From: Rhizobium mesoamericanum STM3625 | GTDB lineage: Bacteria; Pseudomonadota; Alphaproteobacteria; Rhizobiales; Rhizobiaceae | DNA length: 51,712 nucleotides | Direction of reading: 5' to 3' | Assembly: GCF_000312665.1 (NCBI RefSeq) | Contig: NZ_HF536772.1 | Coordinates: forward strand, 446,986-498,697 | Part shown: positions 7,758-16,096 of the stretch, piece by piece | Layout: each line of letters begins with the position of its first letter | Position numbering within the stretch: the first letter of the stretch is position 1 | Position numbers and translations under genes: made by a program | Notes under the pieces: model-generated | The model's database searches: none | What the model saw: only the letters and a program-made list of their open reading frames with translations | Told to the model about the DNA's origin: nothing

Positions 7758-10517
7758 ATGTTATCCTTGACCGAGAGCGAATTGCCCCGGCAATCGCCGG
7801 AAGCGCCCTCTGCCCTTGAACGCCAGCGCGCGGAGAACGGATTGAACAAGAGTTCCAGCGGGGAGAAACACGGTGCATTTGCCCTCAGGCCGTCCTTGGC
7901 GCGGCTGGTTGCGGCGAAGCGCTTTCTAGCGCGCCTGGTCCTGCTGTGCGAACAGATCCTGCCCCTATTGTTGCCGATCCTGTCGGTGGTGGCTCTTTAT
8001 CTGGCGGCGTCCTGGTTCGGCATTTTCCGCTTTGCGCCCGATTGGGTCCGCATCGCGTTACTGATTGGTTTCGCGGTGGCCTTCGTTGCCGCGCTCCTTC
8101 CTCTTCGCCGGCTTTATTGGCCAGATGTGGCGGCCGCCGATCGGTTGCTCGAACGGCACAACGGCCTGCAGCATCAGCCGGTGGCCGTTCAGGAAGATGA
8201 GCCCGCAACCGATACTCCTTTCGCTCGCGCTCTCTGGCGTGAGCACCAGACGCGCATGGCGGAGAAGATCGCCGCTCTCGATACCGGCTTTCCCCGCCCC
8301 GACATCGCATCCCACGACCGGCTAGCTCTCCGCGTCGTTCCGGCCTTGCTAGTAGCAACGGCTTTTGCCTATTCGCTATCGGCGAGCGGCGGCTCGATTT
8401 CGGATGCGCTGCAGCCACGACCGGCATCACAGACAATCGATCCTGCCGTGCGCATCGATGCCTGGGTCACACCGCCCTCCTATACCGGCCGCGCCCCGAT
8501 CTACCTGACGGCAAACGGAACCGAGCAGGGACCGATCCGCGTTCCGCAACTCTCGAACCTGACAGTCCGTGTTAGCGGAGGCAAGACGGCCGAGAAGGTC
8601 GTCTTCCGGCACGAGAATGGCGAAACGCAGGATATCGCGCCTCAGGAGGCGGCCAAACCGTCGGTGACAGCGCAGCAGGCGGAAGGCGCAGCTGCAACCG
8701 GCCCTGCTCTGTCGGCCAGCACGCATTTGATGAAACTCGAGGAAAACGGCAGGCTCGAGGTCAACGGACGTATGTGGAGCTTCGACGTCATTTCCGACAA
8801 GGCCCCCGAGATTGCCTTCAATGGCATGCCGAAGCCAACCGTCAACGGCGCGCTCGAAATTGGTTTTACCATCAAGGACGACTACGGTGTGCAGGAAGCG
8901 CGGGCCGAAATCGTTCCAGTCGATACCGACCCGACCGCAACACCGCTCTACCCGTTACCGGAGTTCCGCCTGGACATTCCTCGTCGCAATTCGCGCGACG
9001 CCAAAGGGGTGACCAGCAAGAACCTCACCGAGCACCCTCTCTCCGGCAAGCGCGTTCGCATTACCCTCGTTGCCAAGGACGCAGCCGGCCAGACTGGTCG
9101 CAGTCCGCCCTATGAGATGACGCTACCCGCCCGCCCGTTCAATGAGCCCCTCGCCGCCGCTGTCGCCGAGGAACGGCAGGCCTTCTCGCTTGATACGCGG
9201 AAGATGCCGGAGGCTATCGCGCTCAATGAGGCGCTAACGCTCCGCCCGGAAGAGACGATTCCGAAGCTGACGAACTACCTGCTGCTGGAATCAGCACTGA
9301 CGCGCATGAAGCTCACCAAGGGCGAAGAGGCGATGAAGGACACCGCCGACTACCTCTGGGACATCGCAGTCGGCATTGAGGATGGCGATCTTTCACAGGC
9401 GGAGCGCAACCTGCGCAATGCCCAGCAAAACCTGGCCGATGCCCTGCAGCGCAATGCACCTGATGCGGAGATCAAGAAGCTCATGGACGAGCTGCGCAAG
9501 GCGATGCAGGACTATATGAAGGAGCTTGCCCAGCGTATGCAGAATACGCCTATGCAGCCGAACCAGAGCGCCCAGAATATCATCCGCCAGCAGGATCTGG
9601 AGCGAATGATGGACCAGATCGAAAACCTGGCCCGTTCGGGGAATCGGGACGCTGCCCAGCAGATGCTCTCCGAGCTGCAGCGGATGATGAACAACCTTCA
9701 GGCCGGCAGGCCGCAACAAGGGCAGCAGGGTCAGGACAACAGCGAGATGCGCAAGCAGATGGACAAGCTCGGGCAGATCCTGCGCGACCAGCAAAAATTG
9801 ATGGAAGAAACATTCAAGCTTGACCAGCAGCTGAAGGACCGCATGCAGCGCGGGGATCCCAATATGGGCATGAACGACCCGTTGCTCGACGACATGCCGA
9901 TGGACAATGATGGCATGCCGATCCCACAGGATCAGCAACAGGGCCAGCAGGACCAGGGACAGGATCAGAACCAGCAAGGGCAGAACAAAGAGGGGCAGTC
10001 GCCTTCCGATCAGATGACGGCCGAGCAGTTGCGCGAAGCCCTGAAGCAGCTGCGGTCGCGCCAGGACGAACTCGGCAAGCAGCTCGGCGAGCTGCAGAAG
10101 GGGCTTGGCGATATGGGGATCAAGCCTGGCCCCGGCTTCGGCCAGGCCCAGCGCGAGATGGAAGGCGCCGGGCGCGAACTCGGGCAGGGCCACAGCGAAC
10201 CTGCCATCCAGGGCCAGGGCCGCGCGCTGGAAGCGCTGCGCCAGGGGGCGCGCGACATGATGAACCAGATGATGCAGGCAATGCAGGGCCAACAAGGCCA
10301 GGGTCAGGTTGGGCAGGGCAACCAGACCGGCCGCGATCCGCTTGGCCGTCCACGCCCGGCCATCGGCCCCGATTTCAACAACGAAGTGAAGGTTCCTGAC
10401 GAAATCGACGTACAGCGCGCCCGCGAAATCCTGGACGCCATTCGCGAAAAGCTTGGGAACAACCCACCGCAGGAAATCGAACGACGCTATCTGGAGCGCC
10501 TGCTGGATATCCGATAG
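7758..10517 (+). CDS. TIGR02302/DUF4175-type large membrane protein
   Basis: A protein of about 919 aa, conserved in alphaproteobacteria but of unknown function. Hydrophobic segments lie at about residues 60-110 and again near residue 195. A long extracytoplasmic-looking region contains beta-rich blocks (VRIDAWVTPPSYTGRAPIYL, IGFTIKDDYGVQEARAEIVP). The C-terminal third is a coiled-coil and very Gln/Gly/Met-rich segment (about residues 600-880, with repeated QQGQ and GQ runs), and the end is an ordered block with EIERRYLERLLDI. The start at 7758 is chosen over a TTG at 7734; neither has a strong ribosome-binding site. A cell-envelope role is inferred only from the topology. Confidence 0.85.
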   Translation: MLSLTESELPRQSPEAPSALERQRAENGLNKSSSGEKHGAFALRPSLARLVAAKRFLARLVLLCEQILPLLLPILSVVALYLAASWFGIFRFAPDWVRIALLIGFAVAFVAALLPLRRLYWPDVAAADRLLERHNGLQHQPVAVQEDEPATDTPFARALWREHQTRMAEKIAALDTGFPRPDIASHDRLALRVVPALLVATAFAYSLSASGGSISDALQPRPASQTIDPAVRIDAWVTPPSYTGRAPIYLTANGTEQGPIRVPQLSNLTVRVSGGKTAEKVVFRHENGETQDIAPQEAAKPSVTAQQAEGAAATGPALSASTHLMKLEENGRLEVNGRMWSFDVISDKAPEIAFNGMPKPTVNGALEIGFTIKDDYGVQEARAEIVPVDTDPTATPLYPLPEFRLDIPRRNSRDAKGVTSKNLTEHPLSGKRVRITLVAKDAAGQTGRSPPYEMTLPARPFNEPLAAAVAEERQAFSLDTRKMPEAIALNEALTLRPEETIPKLTNYLLLESALTRMKLTKGEEAMKDTADYLWDIAVGIEDGDLSQAERNLRNAQQNLADALQRNAPDAEIKKLMDELRKAMQDYMKELAQRMQNTPMQPNQSAQNIIRQQDLERMMDQIENLARSGNRDAAQQMLSELQRMMNNLQAGRPQQGQQGQDNSEMRKQMDKLGQILRDQQKLMEETFKLDQQLKDRMQRGDPNMGMNDPLLDDMPMDNDGMPIPQDQQQGQQDQGQDQNQQGQNKEGQSPSDQMTAEQLREALKQLRSRQDELGKQLGELQKGLGDMGIKPGPGFGQAQREMEGAGRELGQGHSEPAIQGQGRALEALRQGARDMMNQMMQAMQGQQGQGQVGQGNQTGRDPLGRPRPAIGPDFNNEVKVPDEIDVQRAREILDAIREKLGNNPPQEIERRYLERLLDIR

Positions 10518-10594
10518 TCCCAGCTGCGCCAATTCGGGTCACAATCCCGTGAAGTTCGCCGCCCCCACTCCGTGGATACCTATGTGTTTACTAT

Positions 10595-10610
10595 GACGCG
10601 AGATCGCGTC
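10595..10610. promoter_or_regulatory. Palindrome in the leader of the small secreted protein gene
   Basis: GACGCGA-GA-TCGCGTC, 7-bp arms with a 2-bp centre, just downstream of a TACTAT box (10589-10594) that could be a -10 element. This placement fits an operator overlapping a transcription start for the gene at 10637. No regulator is known. Confidence 0.35.
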
Positions 10611-10636
10611 GTTTGGCACGAGTTGAGGGTACTTCC

Positions 10637-10969
10637 ATGAAAGCGGAATTGAGGCTGATCGCAGCTGTCGCCCTTGGAATCGGCATGGCTGCTGGCACGG
10701 CAAGCGCATTGGATATCGGTGGTTTTGCCACAACGAACAGCGGGGGCAGGACCCTCGCCTCCGATAACTATGAATCGAGCCGAAGCGGGCCGGGATCGAA
10801 TGCCTATCGCCCGGCTCCCTACAGCATGGAAACGACGGGGAGCATCTCGCCCAAAGGCTCTAGGGTAAGGCGGCCGACAAATTGCCCGCCAAGGCCGGTT
10901 CCTGGTACGCTGCAGACACAGGGCGGCAATAGCGGAACGACCATAAACCCGGCATGCCCCGACTATTGA
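10637..10969 (+). CDS. Small secreted hypothetical protein
   Basis: A 110-aa protein with a clear Sec signal (KAELRLIAAVALGIGMAAG, cleavage near ASALD). The mature part is Gly/Ser/Pro-rich with little predicted structure and two cysteines (NCPPRP and NPACPDY) that could form a disulfide. The ATG at 10637 follows GAGGG. It is separated from the preceding large membrane protein by 119 bp and has its own candidate promoter. I do not recognise a family. Confidence 0.7.
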   Translation: MKAELRLIAAVALGIGMAAGTASALDIGGFATTNSGGRTLASDNYESSRSGPGSNAYRPAPYSMETTGSISPKGSRVRRPTNCPPRPVPGTLQTQGGNSGTTINPACPDY

Positions 10970-11114
10970 GAAGCCGCTGACGGTTCTTGCGGACGATGAC
11001 ATCGCCTCCGTTCAGCAAAGGGATGACACGGTTTTGTTCATGCGATGATCAACGCCAAGCTCCAAATTTCATCGGCGAGGCTAGCCTTGCCCGGCAAAAG
11101 CCTCGTATGTCACC

Positions 11115-11591
11115 ATGCAGGTGAATAACGATAGCGATTCGATGGCAATTCTTTTCAAGACCGTAATCGGCGAAAACGCAGCATTTGAGTTGATCGAGAA
11201 TGCGCTCTCCCGAACCGGCGAATACGATGGCTACCTCAACGTCGTGGCTGACGAAGGCGAGCGGACTCTTTCCTGGTCCCCAGGCATGCATGCCGAGCAA
11301 TTCCAAGCGGAGATCACAGAGATCCTCCGGTCAATCTGGGACGCCTGCCGGTTCTGGGTGATCTACGAGCGGCGGGACGATCGACAGGATGCCGAGGCCA
11401 ACGCTATCCGCAATGCGGCGTTCAGGCTGACGCGCGGCTACGCCGGTGTCACCGTCGTGACGCTCAGCCTGCTTCACAAGCGCGACAGTCTGGCCGATAT
11501 CGAACTAATCTTTGTGTGTTTTCAGCAAGACTTTCAGCGACGCAACTTTCGCGTGCGATACGAGGGAAAATTCATCCCGGATGACGGCTGA
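11115..11591 (+). CDS. Hypothetical protein
   Basis: A 158-aa cytosolic-looking protein with no signal peptide or membrane segment. It has a mixed alpha/beta pattern and a cluster of acidic and basic residues around ERRDDRQDAEANAI. No catalytic motif is visible and I do not recognise the family. No good ribosome-binding site precedes 11115; an alternative ATG at 11142 (MAILFKTVI) is possible. It is convergent with cpdR. Codon use looks genuine. Confidence 0.6.
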   Translation: MQVNNDSDSMAILFKTVIGENAAFELIENALSRTGEYDGYLNVVADEGERTLSWSPGMHAEQFQAEITEILRSIWDACRFWVIYERRDDRQDAEANAIRNAAFRLTRGYAGVTVVTLSLLHKRDSLADIELIFVCFQQDFQRRNFRVRYEGKFIPDDG

Positions 11592-11617
11592 GTGGCGGTG
11601 GAATGCCGTCAGCCGCC

Positions 11618-11977
11618 TCAGGCGGCCAACGCACGCGCCACAGCCTTGCGAATGTCCGGCAGGGCAAAGGGCTTCGAGACGACATCGACGATCTTTTCCG
11701 CCAAATCGTCTGCGCGCTCGCGCTGTTCCGCATAGCCGGTCATCAGTAGGATTTTCAGCGCCGGGAAGGCGGACTTTGCCTGATGCGCCAACTCGATGCC
11801 GTCCATGACCGGCATGCGGATATCCGAAAGCAGCAGGTCGTAGGCGCCGTCCCTGAGTTTTTCCAGTCCTTCCGCACCGTCGGCGGCTTCCTCGGTCTCA
11901 TGACCGTCAAGACGCAAAGCGCGGGCTACGAAAGAGCGCAGAGAATCCTCGTCTTCCGTAATCAGAATTTTTGCCAT
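11618..11977 (-). CDS. cpdR: Single-domain response regulator CpdR
   Basis: A 119-aa receiver domain with no output domain. The acidic pocket EDED is at residues 8-11, the phospho-acceptor is Asp52 (SDIRMPVMDG), the switch residue is Thr80 (LLMTGYAE), and Lys102 lies in SKPFALPD. In Caulobacter and Sinorhizobium, unphosphorylated CpdR promotes ClpXP-dependent proteolysis of cell-cycle proteins and is controlled by the CckA-ChpT phosphorelay. The start at 11977 (MAKILITEDED) is the family start; an upstream in-frame ATG would add four residues. hpt lies just upstream on the same strand, a known rhizobial adjacency. Confidence 0.88.
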   Translation of the reverse strand: MAKILITEDEDSLRSFVARALRLDGHETEEAADGAEGLEKLRDGAYDLLLSDIRMPVMDGIELAHQAKSAFPALKILLMTGYAEQRERADDLAEKIVDVVSKPFALPDIRKAVARALAA

Positions 11978-12095
11978 GGTGTGCATCACTCCGTTTCATG
12001 CCCCGCAACCGAAATCACACGACTTTCCTTTGCGATCGGTAAACGGCGGGAAGGGATGGACGTGATGGTTAATAACCCGTCTTATCCCAGCACAG

Positions 12096-12638
12096 TCAGG
12101 CGTCGCCGGTGACGACGCCGACAAATGGAAGTTCGCGGAACGCGTAGGCGACATCCATTCCGTAGCCAACGACGAAATAGTCGGGGCATTCAAAGCCGAC
12201 ATAATCGGCTTCCAGTTTTTCCTTGCGCTTGACGCTCTTGTCGAGGAGCACGGCAATGGTGACGTTGCGCGCGCCGCGCTCGTAGAGCAGTTCCTTGGCA
12301 AACAGCAGCGTGCGGCCGGATTCCAGAATATCGTCGATCAGGAGAACGTCGCGATCCTTCACGTCACTGTCGATGTCCTTGACGATCCGAACGCCCTGGG
12401 ACACCGTGCCGGTACCATAGCTCGAGAGCGTGATGAACTCGACTTCGGGCGCGAGGCCGCTGTCATGCAAAGCGCGAATAAGGTCAGCTGCAAAGATGAA
12501 CGAGCCCTTCAACACGGCAATGACCAGCAAGTCCTTCGTCGGTCCGGCTGCAATTTGCTTCGCCATTGCATGGTTGCGTTCTGCAATCTGCTCTGCGGTG
12601 AAGAGTGGTTCGATGTTTTTTCCGCGCACGACGGGCAT
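12096..12638 (-). CDS. hpt: Hypoxanthine phosphoribosyltransferase
   Basis: A 180-aa purine-salvage enzyme converting hypoxanthine (and guanine) with PRPP to IMP (GMP). The PRPP-binding loop VLLIDDILESGRT spans about residues 98-110. The flexible loop SSYGTGT is at about 72-78, the nucleobase region is ADYVGFECPDYFVVGYGMD, and VLKGSF is near the N-terminus. Length is normal for the family. It is upstream of cpdR on the same strand with about 118 bp between, so the two may be separately transcribed. Confidence 0.96.
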   Translation of the reverse strand: MPVVRGKNIEPLFTAEQIAERNHAMAKQIAAGPTKDLLVIAVLKGSFIFAADLIRALHDSGLAPEVEFITLSSYGTGTVSQGVRIVKDIDSDVKDRDVLLIDDILESGRTLLFAKELLYERGARNVTIAVLLDKSVKRKEKLEADYVGFECPDYFVVGYGMDVAYAFRELPFVGVVTGDA

Positions 12639-12711
12639 AGGAAGGCTTGCTCCATGAATTCAAGCACAAGCCGTTACCACAAACGACCGGACGAAACACC
12701 CCTGAAAGACT

Positions 12712-13368
12712 CTAAGGCATGAAGGAGAGCCGGACTTCCGGCATTTTTGCACCCGCGTGCTGGATTCTCATTGAAAATCCGCGGCTTTGACCGCCGTAGA
12801 CGACGTCCACAGGCGGGCTGATGACAACGCTTGCGGTCAGCTGCTCGCCAGCAAATAGATCGGCGCGAATGGGACGTACGACCTGCGTGGTACCGCTCTG
12901 ATTGTCGATAATGCCGTTAATCTGTAATACCCTCATTCCGTTCGCATCACGCGACGTCACTGTCACATGCGAAAAACGCAGCAGCGAGTCCGTTGATGCA
13001 GCCTCGCCTTGAGACAGACCTGAAAAGCCCCCGAAGAGACCGAACACGAGCACCGAAAGTGCCAGTACGAGCGCCGCAAAGGTCCTGAGCGATGCCTGCT
13101 GCAGCCAAGCTTCGCCGGTCCGAATGGATGTTTCCAGAGACGAGCGCAGGAAAGAAGGCTGGATCGTTGGCTGTGCGGAGGGCCGCCGGGAATTGACGTT
13201 GAAGCTTCGGGCGTCAAAGGTTGCGGCGCGATTGTTCGTTATCACCACGAATTCGGCATCGGCCACATCGACCGGTCGAGTTCGGCGGGCCTCGCGCTTG
13301 ATCGGCTCCGGCGGCAGAAAATCATAGGCGCGGCCAGGCGCCTGGCGTCTGAACGAGGAGGAGGTCAT
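12712..13368 (-). CDS. Membrane-anchored hypothetical protein
   Basis: A 218-aa protein. An Arg/Pro-rich cytosolic N-terminus (about 95 residues) is followed by one membrane segment (TFAALVLALSVLVFGLFGGF), then a periplasmic beta-rich domain with FSHVTVTSRDANGMRVLQI and VISPPVDVVYGGQSRGFSMR. The domain resembles the C-terminal part of DUF3426-type proteins, but I am not certain. The start at 13368 follows GGAAAGG at 8-nt spacing; an alternative ATG at 13422 would place a strong hairpin inside the coding region. It is divergent from ftsE. Confidence 0.7.
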   Translation of the reverse strand: MTSSSFRRQAPGRAYDFLPPEPIKREARRTRPVDVADAEFVVITNNRAATFDARSFNVNSRRPSAQPTIQPSFLRSSLETSIRTGEAWLQQASLRTFAALVLALSVLVFGLFGGFSGLSQGEAASTDSLLRFSHVTVTSRDANGMRVLQINGIIDNQSGTTQVVRPIRADLFAGEQLTASVVISPPVDVVYGGQSRGFSMRIQHAGAKMPEVRLSFMP

Positions 13369-13402
13369 GATGACGGCCTTTCCGGTGTCCACATGGTTTC
13401 TG

Positions 13403-13420
13403 GCCGGATGAAAATCCGGC
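13403..13420 (-). promoter_or_regulatory. Leader hairpin upstream of the 12712-13368 gene
   Basis: Perfect 7-bp stem GCCGGAT / ATCCGGC with a 4-nt loop, 35 bases before the chosen start and immediately downstream of an alternative ATG. It would form in the 5' leader of the minus-strand transcript. Confidence 0.4.
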
Positions 13421-13543
13421 ATTGAAACGAATCCTGCTCAATCGTAAATTTCAATGGTTAATGTTTCGCAAAGCCCGCCATCAAAGGGGCGTCTTTCCGG
13501 TAAATTTACTGGTTGTTAATGGTGTTGGTTAACAAGTCGTGCG

Positions 13544-14230
13544 GTGAACAAACAAAAGACTGATCTACCGTTGATCCACTTCGAAAATGTCGGTTTGCGC
13601 TATGGGATGGGTCCGGAAATTCTTCGGGACCTGACATTCGACATTCCGAAGAAATCGTTCCAGTTCCTGACTGGCCCTTCGGGCGCTGGCAAGACCACGC
13701 TATTGCGACTGCTGTTCCTTTCGCTGCAACCGACCCGTGGGCTGATCCGCATGTTTGGCCGCGATATTTCTGATATTCCGCGCCCTGAACTGCCCCTGCT
13801 CCGTCGCCGCGTCGGCATCATCTTTCAGGAATTCCGTCTGCTGGACCATCTGACCACATACGAAAACGTGGCGCTGCCGCTGCGCGTTCGTGGCAAGGAC
13901 GAGAGCTCCTACAAGACTGACGTGCTCGAACTTCTGAAGTGGGTGGGTCTTGGCGAACGCATCAATGTCCTGCCGCCGGTCCTGTCAGGCGGCGAAAAGC
14001 AGCGCGCCGCCATCGCGCGTGCATTGATCGACCGTCCCGAAATCCTTCTCGCCGACGAGCCGACCGCCAACGTCGATCCCCCGATGGCCCGCCGTCTGCT
14101 CAATCTCTTCCTTGAGCTCAACCGTCTCGGGACTGCGGTTGTCATCGCGACTCACGATCTGGCGCTGATGGATCAGGTGGAGGCCCGCCGCATGATTCTC
14201 TCGGAAGGGCACCTCGATATCCATGACTAA
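13544..14230 (+). CDS. ftsE: Cell division ATP-binding protein FtsE
   Basis: A 228-aa ABC ATPase that pairs with FtsX at the division septum to regulate peptidoglycan hydrolases. Walker A is GPSGAGKT (44-51), the signature is LSGGEKQRAA, Walker B is ILLADEP, and the switch histidine is in ATHD. All catalytic motifs are intact. The start is a GTG at 13544; a TTG- and TTAA-rich leader separates it from the divergent minus-strand gene. The last 8 bases overlap ftsX, so translation is coupled. Confidence 0.95.
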   Translation: MNKQKTDLPLIHFENVGLRYGMGPEILRDLTFDIPKKSFQFLTGPSGAGKTTLLRLLFLSLQPTRGLIRMFGRDISDIPRPELPLLRRRVGIIFQEFRLLDHLTTYENVALPLRVRGKDESSYKTDVLELLKWVGLGERINVLPPVLSGGEKQRAAIARALIDRPEILLADEPTANVDPPMARRLLNLFLELNRLGTAVVIATHDLALMDQVEARRMILSEGHLDIHD

Positions 14231-15233
14231 AGCTGCGCCCAAACCAGAGACGGAGACCGCCCAGAAAACCCGGAAACGGCCGGAGCTCAAGGTGCGCCCA
14301 ACGGCGCCGATCCTGCCTTCCGCCAATATTCAGGGAAATGCGCTGATGGTGGTCATTGCCATCATGGCTTTCCTCGCATGCCTGACGCTCGGCGGCGTCA
14401 GCATGGTCCGTTCTACGGCGGCCAGCTGGGAAAGCCAGATTTCCCGCGAGATCACCATCCAGATCAAGCCCGATGACGGACTGGACATGGACAAGGCCCT
14501 GGCACAGGCGAAGGATCTCGCGCTCACCTTCGTCGGCACGAAAACCGGCCAGATCGTCGACGAGGCCGCAACGGCCCGCCTCCTCGAGCCTTGGCTCGGA
14601 ACGGGGCTCGACATCAAGGAGCTTCCCGTGCCCCGGCTGGTGATCGTCACCATCGATGAGAACAACCCGCCCGATTTCGAGGCGATGCGCTCGCTACTAA
14701 AGGAAAGCATTCCGCAAGCCTCGCTCGACGACCACCGCACCTGGGTCGACCGACTGGTTTCGATGGCACATACCACCGTGATGATCGGCACCGGCGTCCT
14801 GCTGCTCGTCTTTTCGGCGATGGTTCTGACCGTCGTCTTCGCGACCCGTGGCGCCCTTTCCGGCAATCGCCATATCGTCGAGGTACTTCATTTCGTTGGC
14901 GCAGAAAGCTCCTTCGTGGCAACCGAATTCCAGAAGCATTTTCTGAAGATCAGCCTGAAGGGTTCGGCAGTCGGCAGCGCCCTTGCCGCACTCTTCTTTC
15001 TGACCGCCGGCTTCCTGCAGAGCCGCACGCTGGCCACCCCGCAGACAGACCAGGCAACGGCTCTCTTCGGCACGTTTTCGGTTGGCGCGCTTGGCTATGC
15101 CGGTATTTTTGCCACCATGATTGTCATCGCCTTGCTCACCACCGTCACCGCCCGGTTGACGGTCATGCGGACGATTTACGAGATTGATACGCTGCGTTCC
15201 GACCCAACACGAGCCGATGGGCTCGTGAATTGA
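14223..15233 (+). CDS. ftsX: Cell division protein FtsX
   Basis: A 336-aa permease-like partner of FtsE. It has a Pro/Lys-rich cytosolic N-terminus, a first membrane segment at about residues 38-58 (ALMVVIAIMAFLACLTLGGV), a periplasmic loop of roughly 110 residues, and three C-terminal membrane segments around an FtsX domain. Transmits ATP-driven changes to periplasmic cell-wall hydrolases. Overlaps ftsE by 8 bases. The YdcF-type gene follows in the same direction. Confidence 0.93.
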   Translation: MTKAAPKPETETAQKTRKRPELKVRPTAPILPSANIQGNALMVVIAIMAFLACLTLGGVSMVRSTAASWESQISREITIQIKPDDGLDMDKALAQAKDLALTFVGTKTGQIVDEAATARLLEPWLGTGLDIKELPVPRLVIVTIDENNPPDFEAMRSLLKESIPQASLDDHRTWVDRLVSMAHTTVMIGTGVLLLVFSAMVLTVVFATRGALSGNRHIVEVLHFVGAESSFVATEFQKHFLKISLKGSAVGSALAALFFLTAGFLQSRTLATPQTDQATALFGTFSVGALGYAGIFATMIVIALLTTVTARLTVMRTIYEIDTLRSDPTRADGLVN

Positions 15234-15301
15234 GCTTTACATGCCTTTTTTGCCATGAAAGCGTCTGTTCGCCGCCGCAATCTGCATATATTTTCCGATT
15301 C

Positions 15302-16012
15302 ATGAGCATGGGCAACATGTCGCGCACCCCGATTAGCCCTGAAACGGAGCTTGCACGCTCCGAGGGAGGACCCGCGCGCCGGGGTCCCGTACGGCGTATG
15401 CTGCGCTGGGGCGGCGTTACTTTCGTCCTTGGCGTCGCCCTCATCTTCGGCGGCTTTCTTCGCTTTGCCGATTCCGTCACGACCCTGAAGCCTCCGATTG
15501 AGCCACGCGCGGATGCGATCGTCGTCCTGACTGGCGGCTACCAGCGTATCGACCAGGCCGTCGAACTGCTGCAGAAAGGCGCGGGCAAGCGCCTGCTGAT
15601 TTCGGGAGTGCACCCGACAACGACACCGAAGCAGATCCGCAGGATGACCCAGGCTTCGCCGGAGCTTTTTTCCTGCTGCGTCGACGTCGGCTACGATGCA
15701 CTCGACACGATCGGCAATGCCCAGGAAGCATCGAACTGGATTCACCAACGTGGCTACAAGAGCGTCCTTGTCGTCACCAACAACTATCATATGCCGCGCA
15801 GCCTGGCGGAACTCGCCTATGTCGATTCCGAAACCCAGTTCATTCCCTATCCTGTTGTGAACACGGATCTGAAGACCAGTAACTGGTTTACCGATCCAAA
15901 CGCCATGCGGGTCATGCTCGCGGAATATGCGAAAGTGCTCTTCGCTGGCGCGCGCAATTTGACCGGTCTCGGTCGTCATCCCGGGCTGCGTTCGGCCGAC
16001 CTCTCGGGCTGA
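15302..16012 (+). CDS. YdcF/DUF218-family protein
   Basis: A 236-aa protein with one N-terminal membrane anchor (about residues 33-55) and a DUF218 domain. Family blocks are DAIVVLTGGYQRIDQAVELL, GKRLLISGVHP, and VVTNNYHMPRSLAEL. DUF218 proteins such as SanA, ElyC and YdcF are linked to envelope polysaccharide or barrier functions, and some bind nucleotide cofactors. The start at 15302 is chosen from several close ATGs (15302, 15308, 15317), and an upstream TTG overlaps ftsX. Position in the ftsEX-plsC cluster suggests an envelope role. Confidence 0.82.
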   Translation: MSMGNMSRTPISPETELARSEGGPARRGPVRRMLRWGGVTFVLGVALIFGGFLRFADSVTTLKPPIEPRADAIVVLTGGYQRIDQAVELLQKGAGKRLLISGVHPTTTPKQIRRMTQASPELFSCCVDVGYDALDTIGNAQEASNWIHQRGYKSVLVVTNNYHMPRSLAELAYVDSETQFIPYPVVNTDLKTSNWFTDPNAMRVMLAEYAKVLFAGARNLTGLGRHPGLRSADLSG

Positions 16013-16096
16013 AGCCGAAGGAAACCTTTTTCTGGCGGCCAATATCGTGTAGGAGGGCGCAACCGCCTCGTGCGGACTTTGGCCTTGGGAAAGTTT

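Noticed and set aside
9393..10532. Leu/Val/His-rich open frame antisense to the Gln-rich segment of the large membrane protein
   Set aside because: Arises from the complement of CAG/CAA-rich codons; looks membrane-like only for that reason.
13440..13543. TTAA boxes before ftsE as a CtrA site
   Set aside because: The full boxes are 9 bases apart (TTAA-N9-TTAA) and the 7-spaced pair has an imperfect half-site, so the CtrA consensus is not met.
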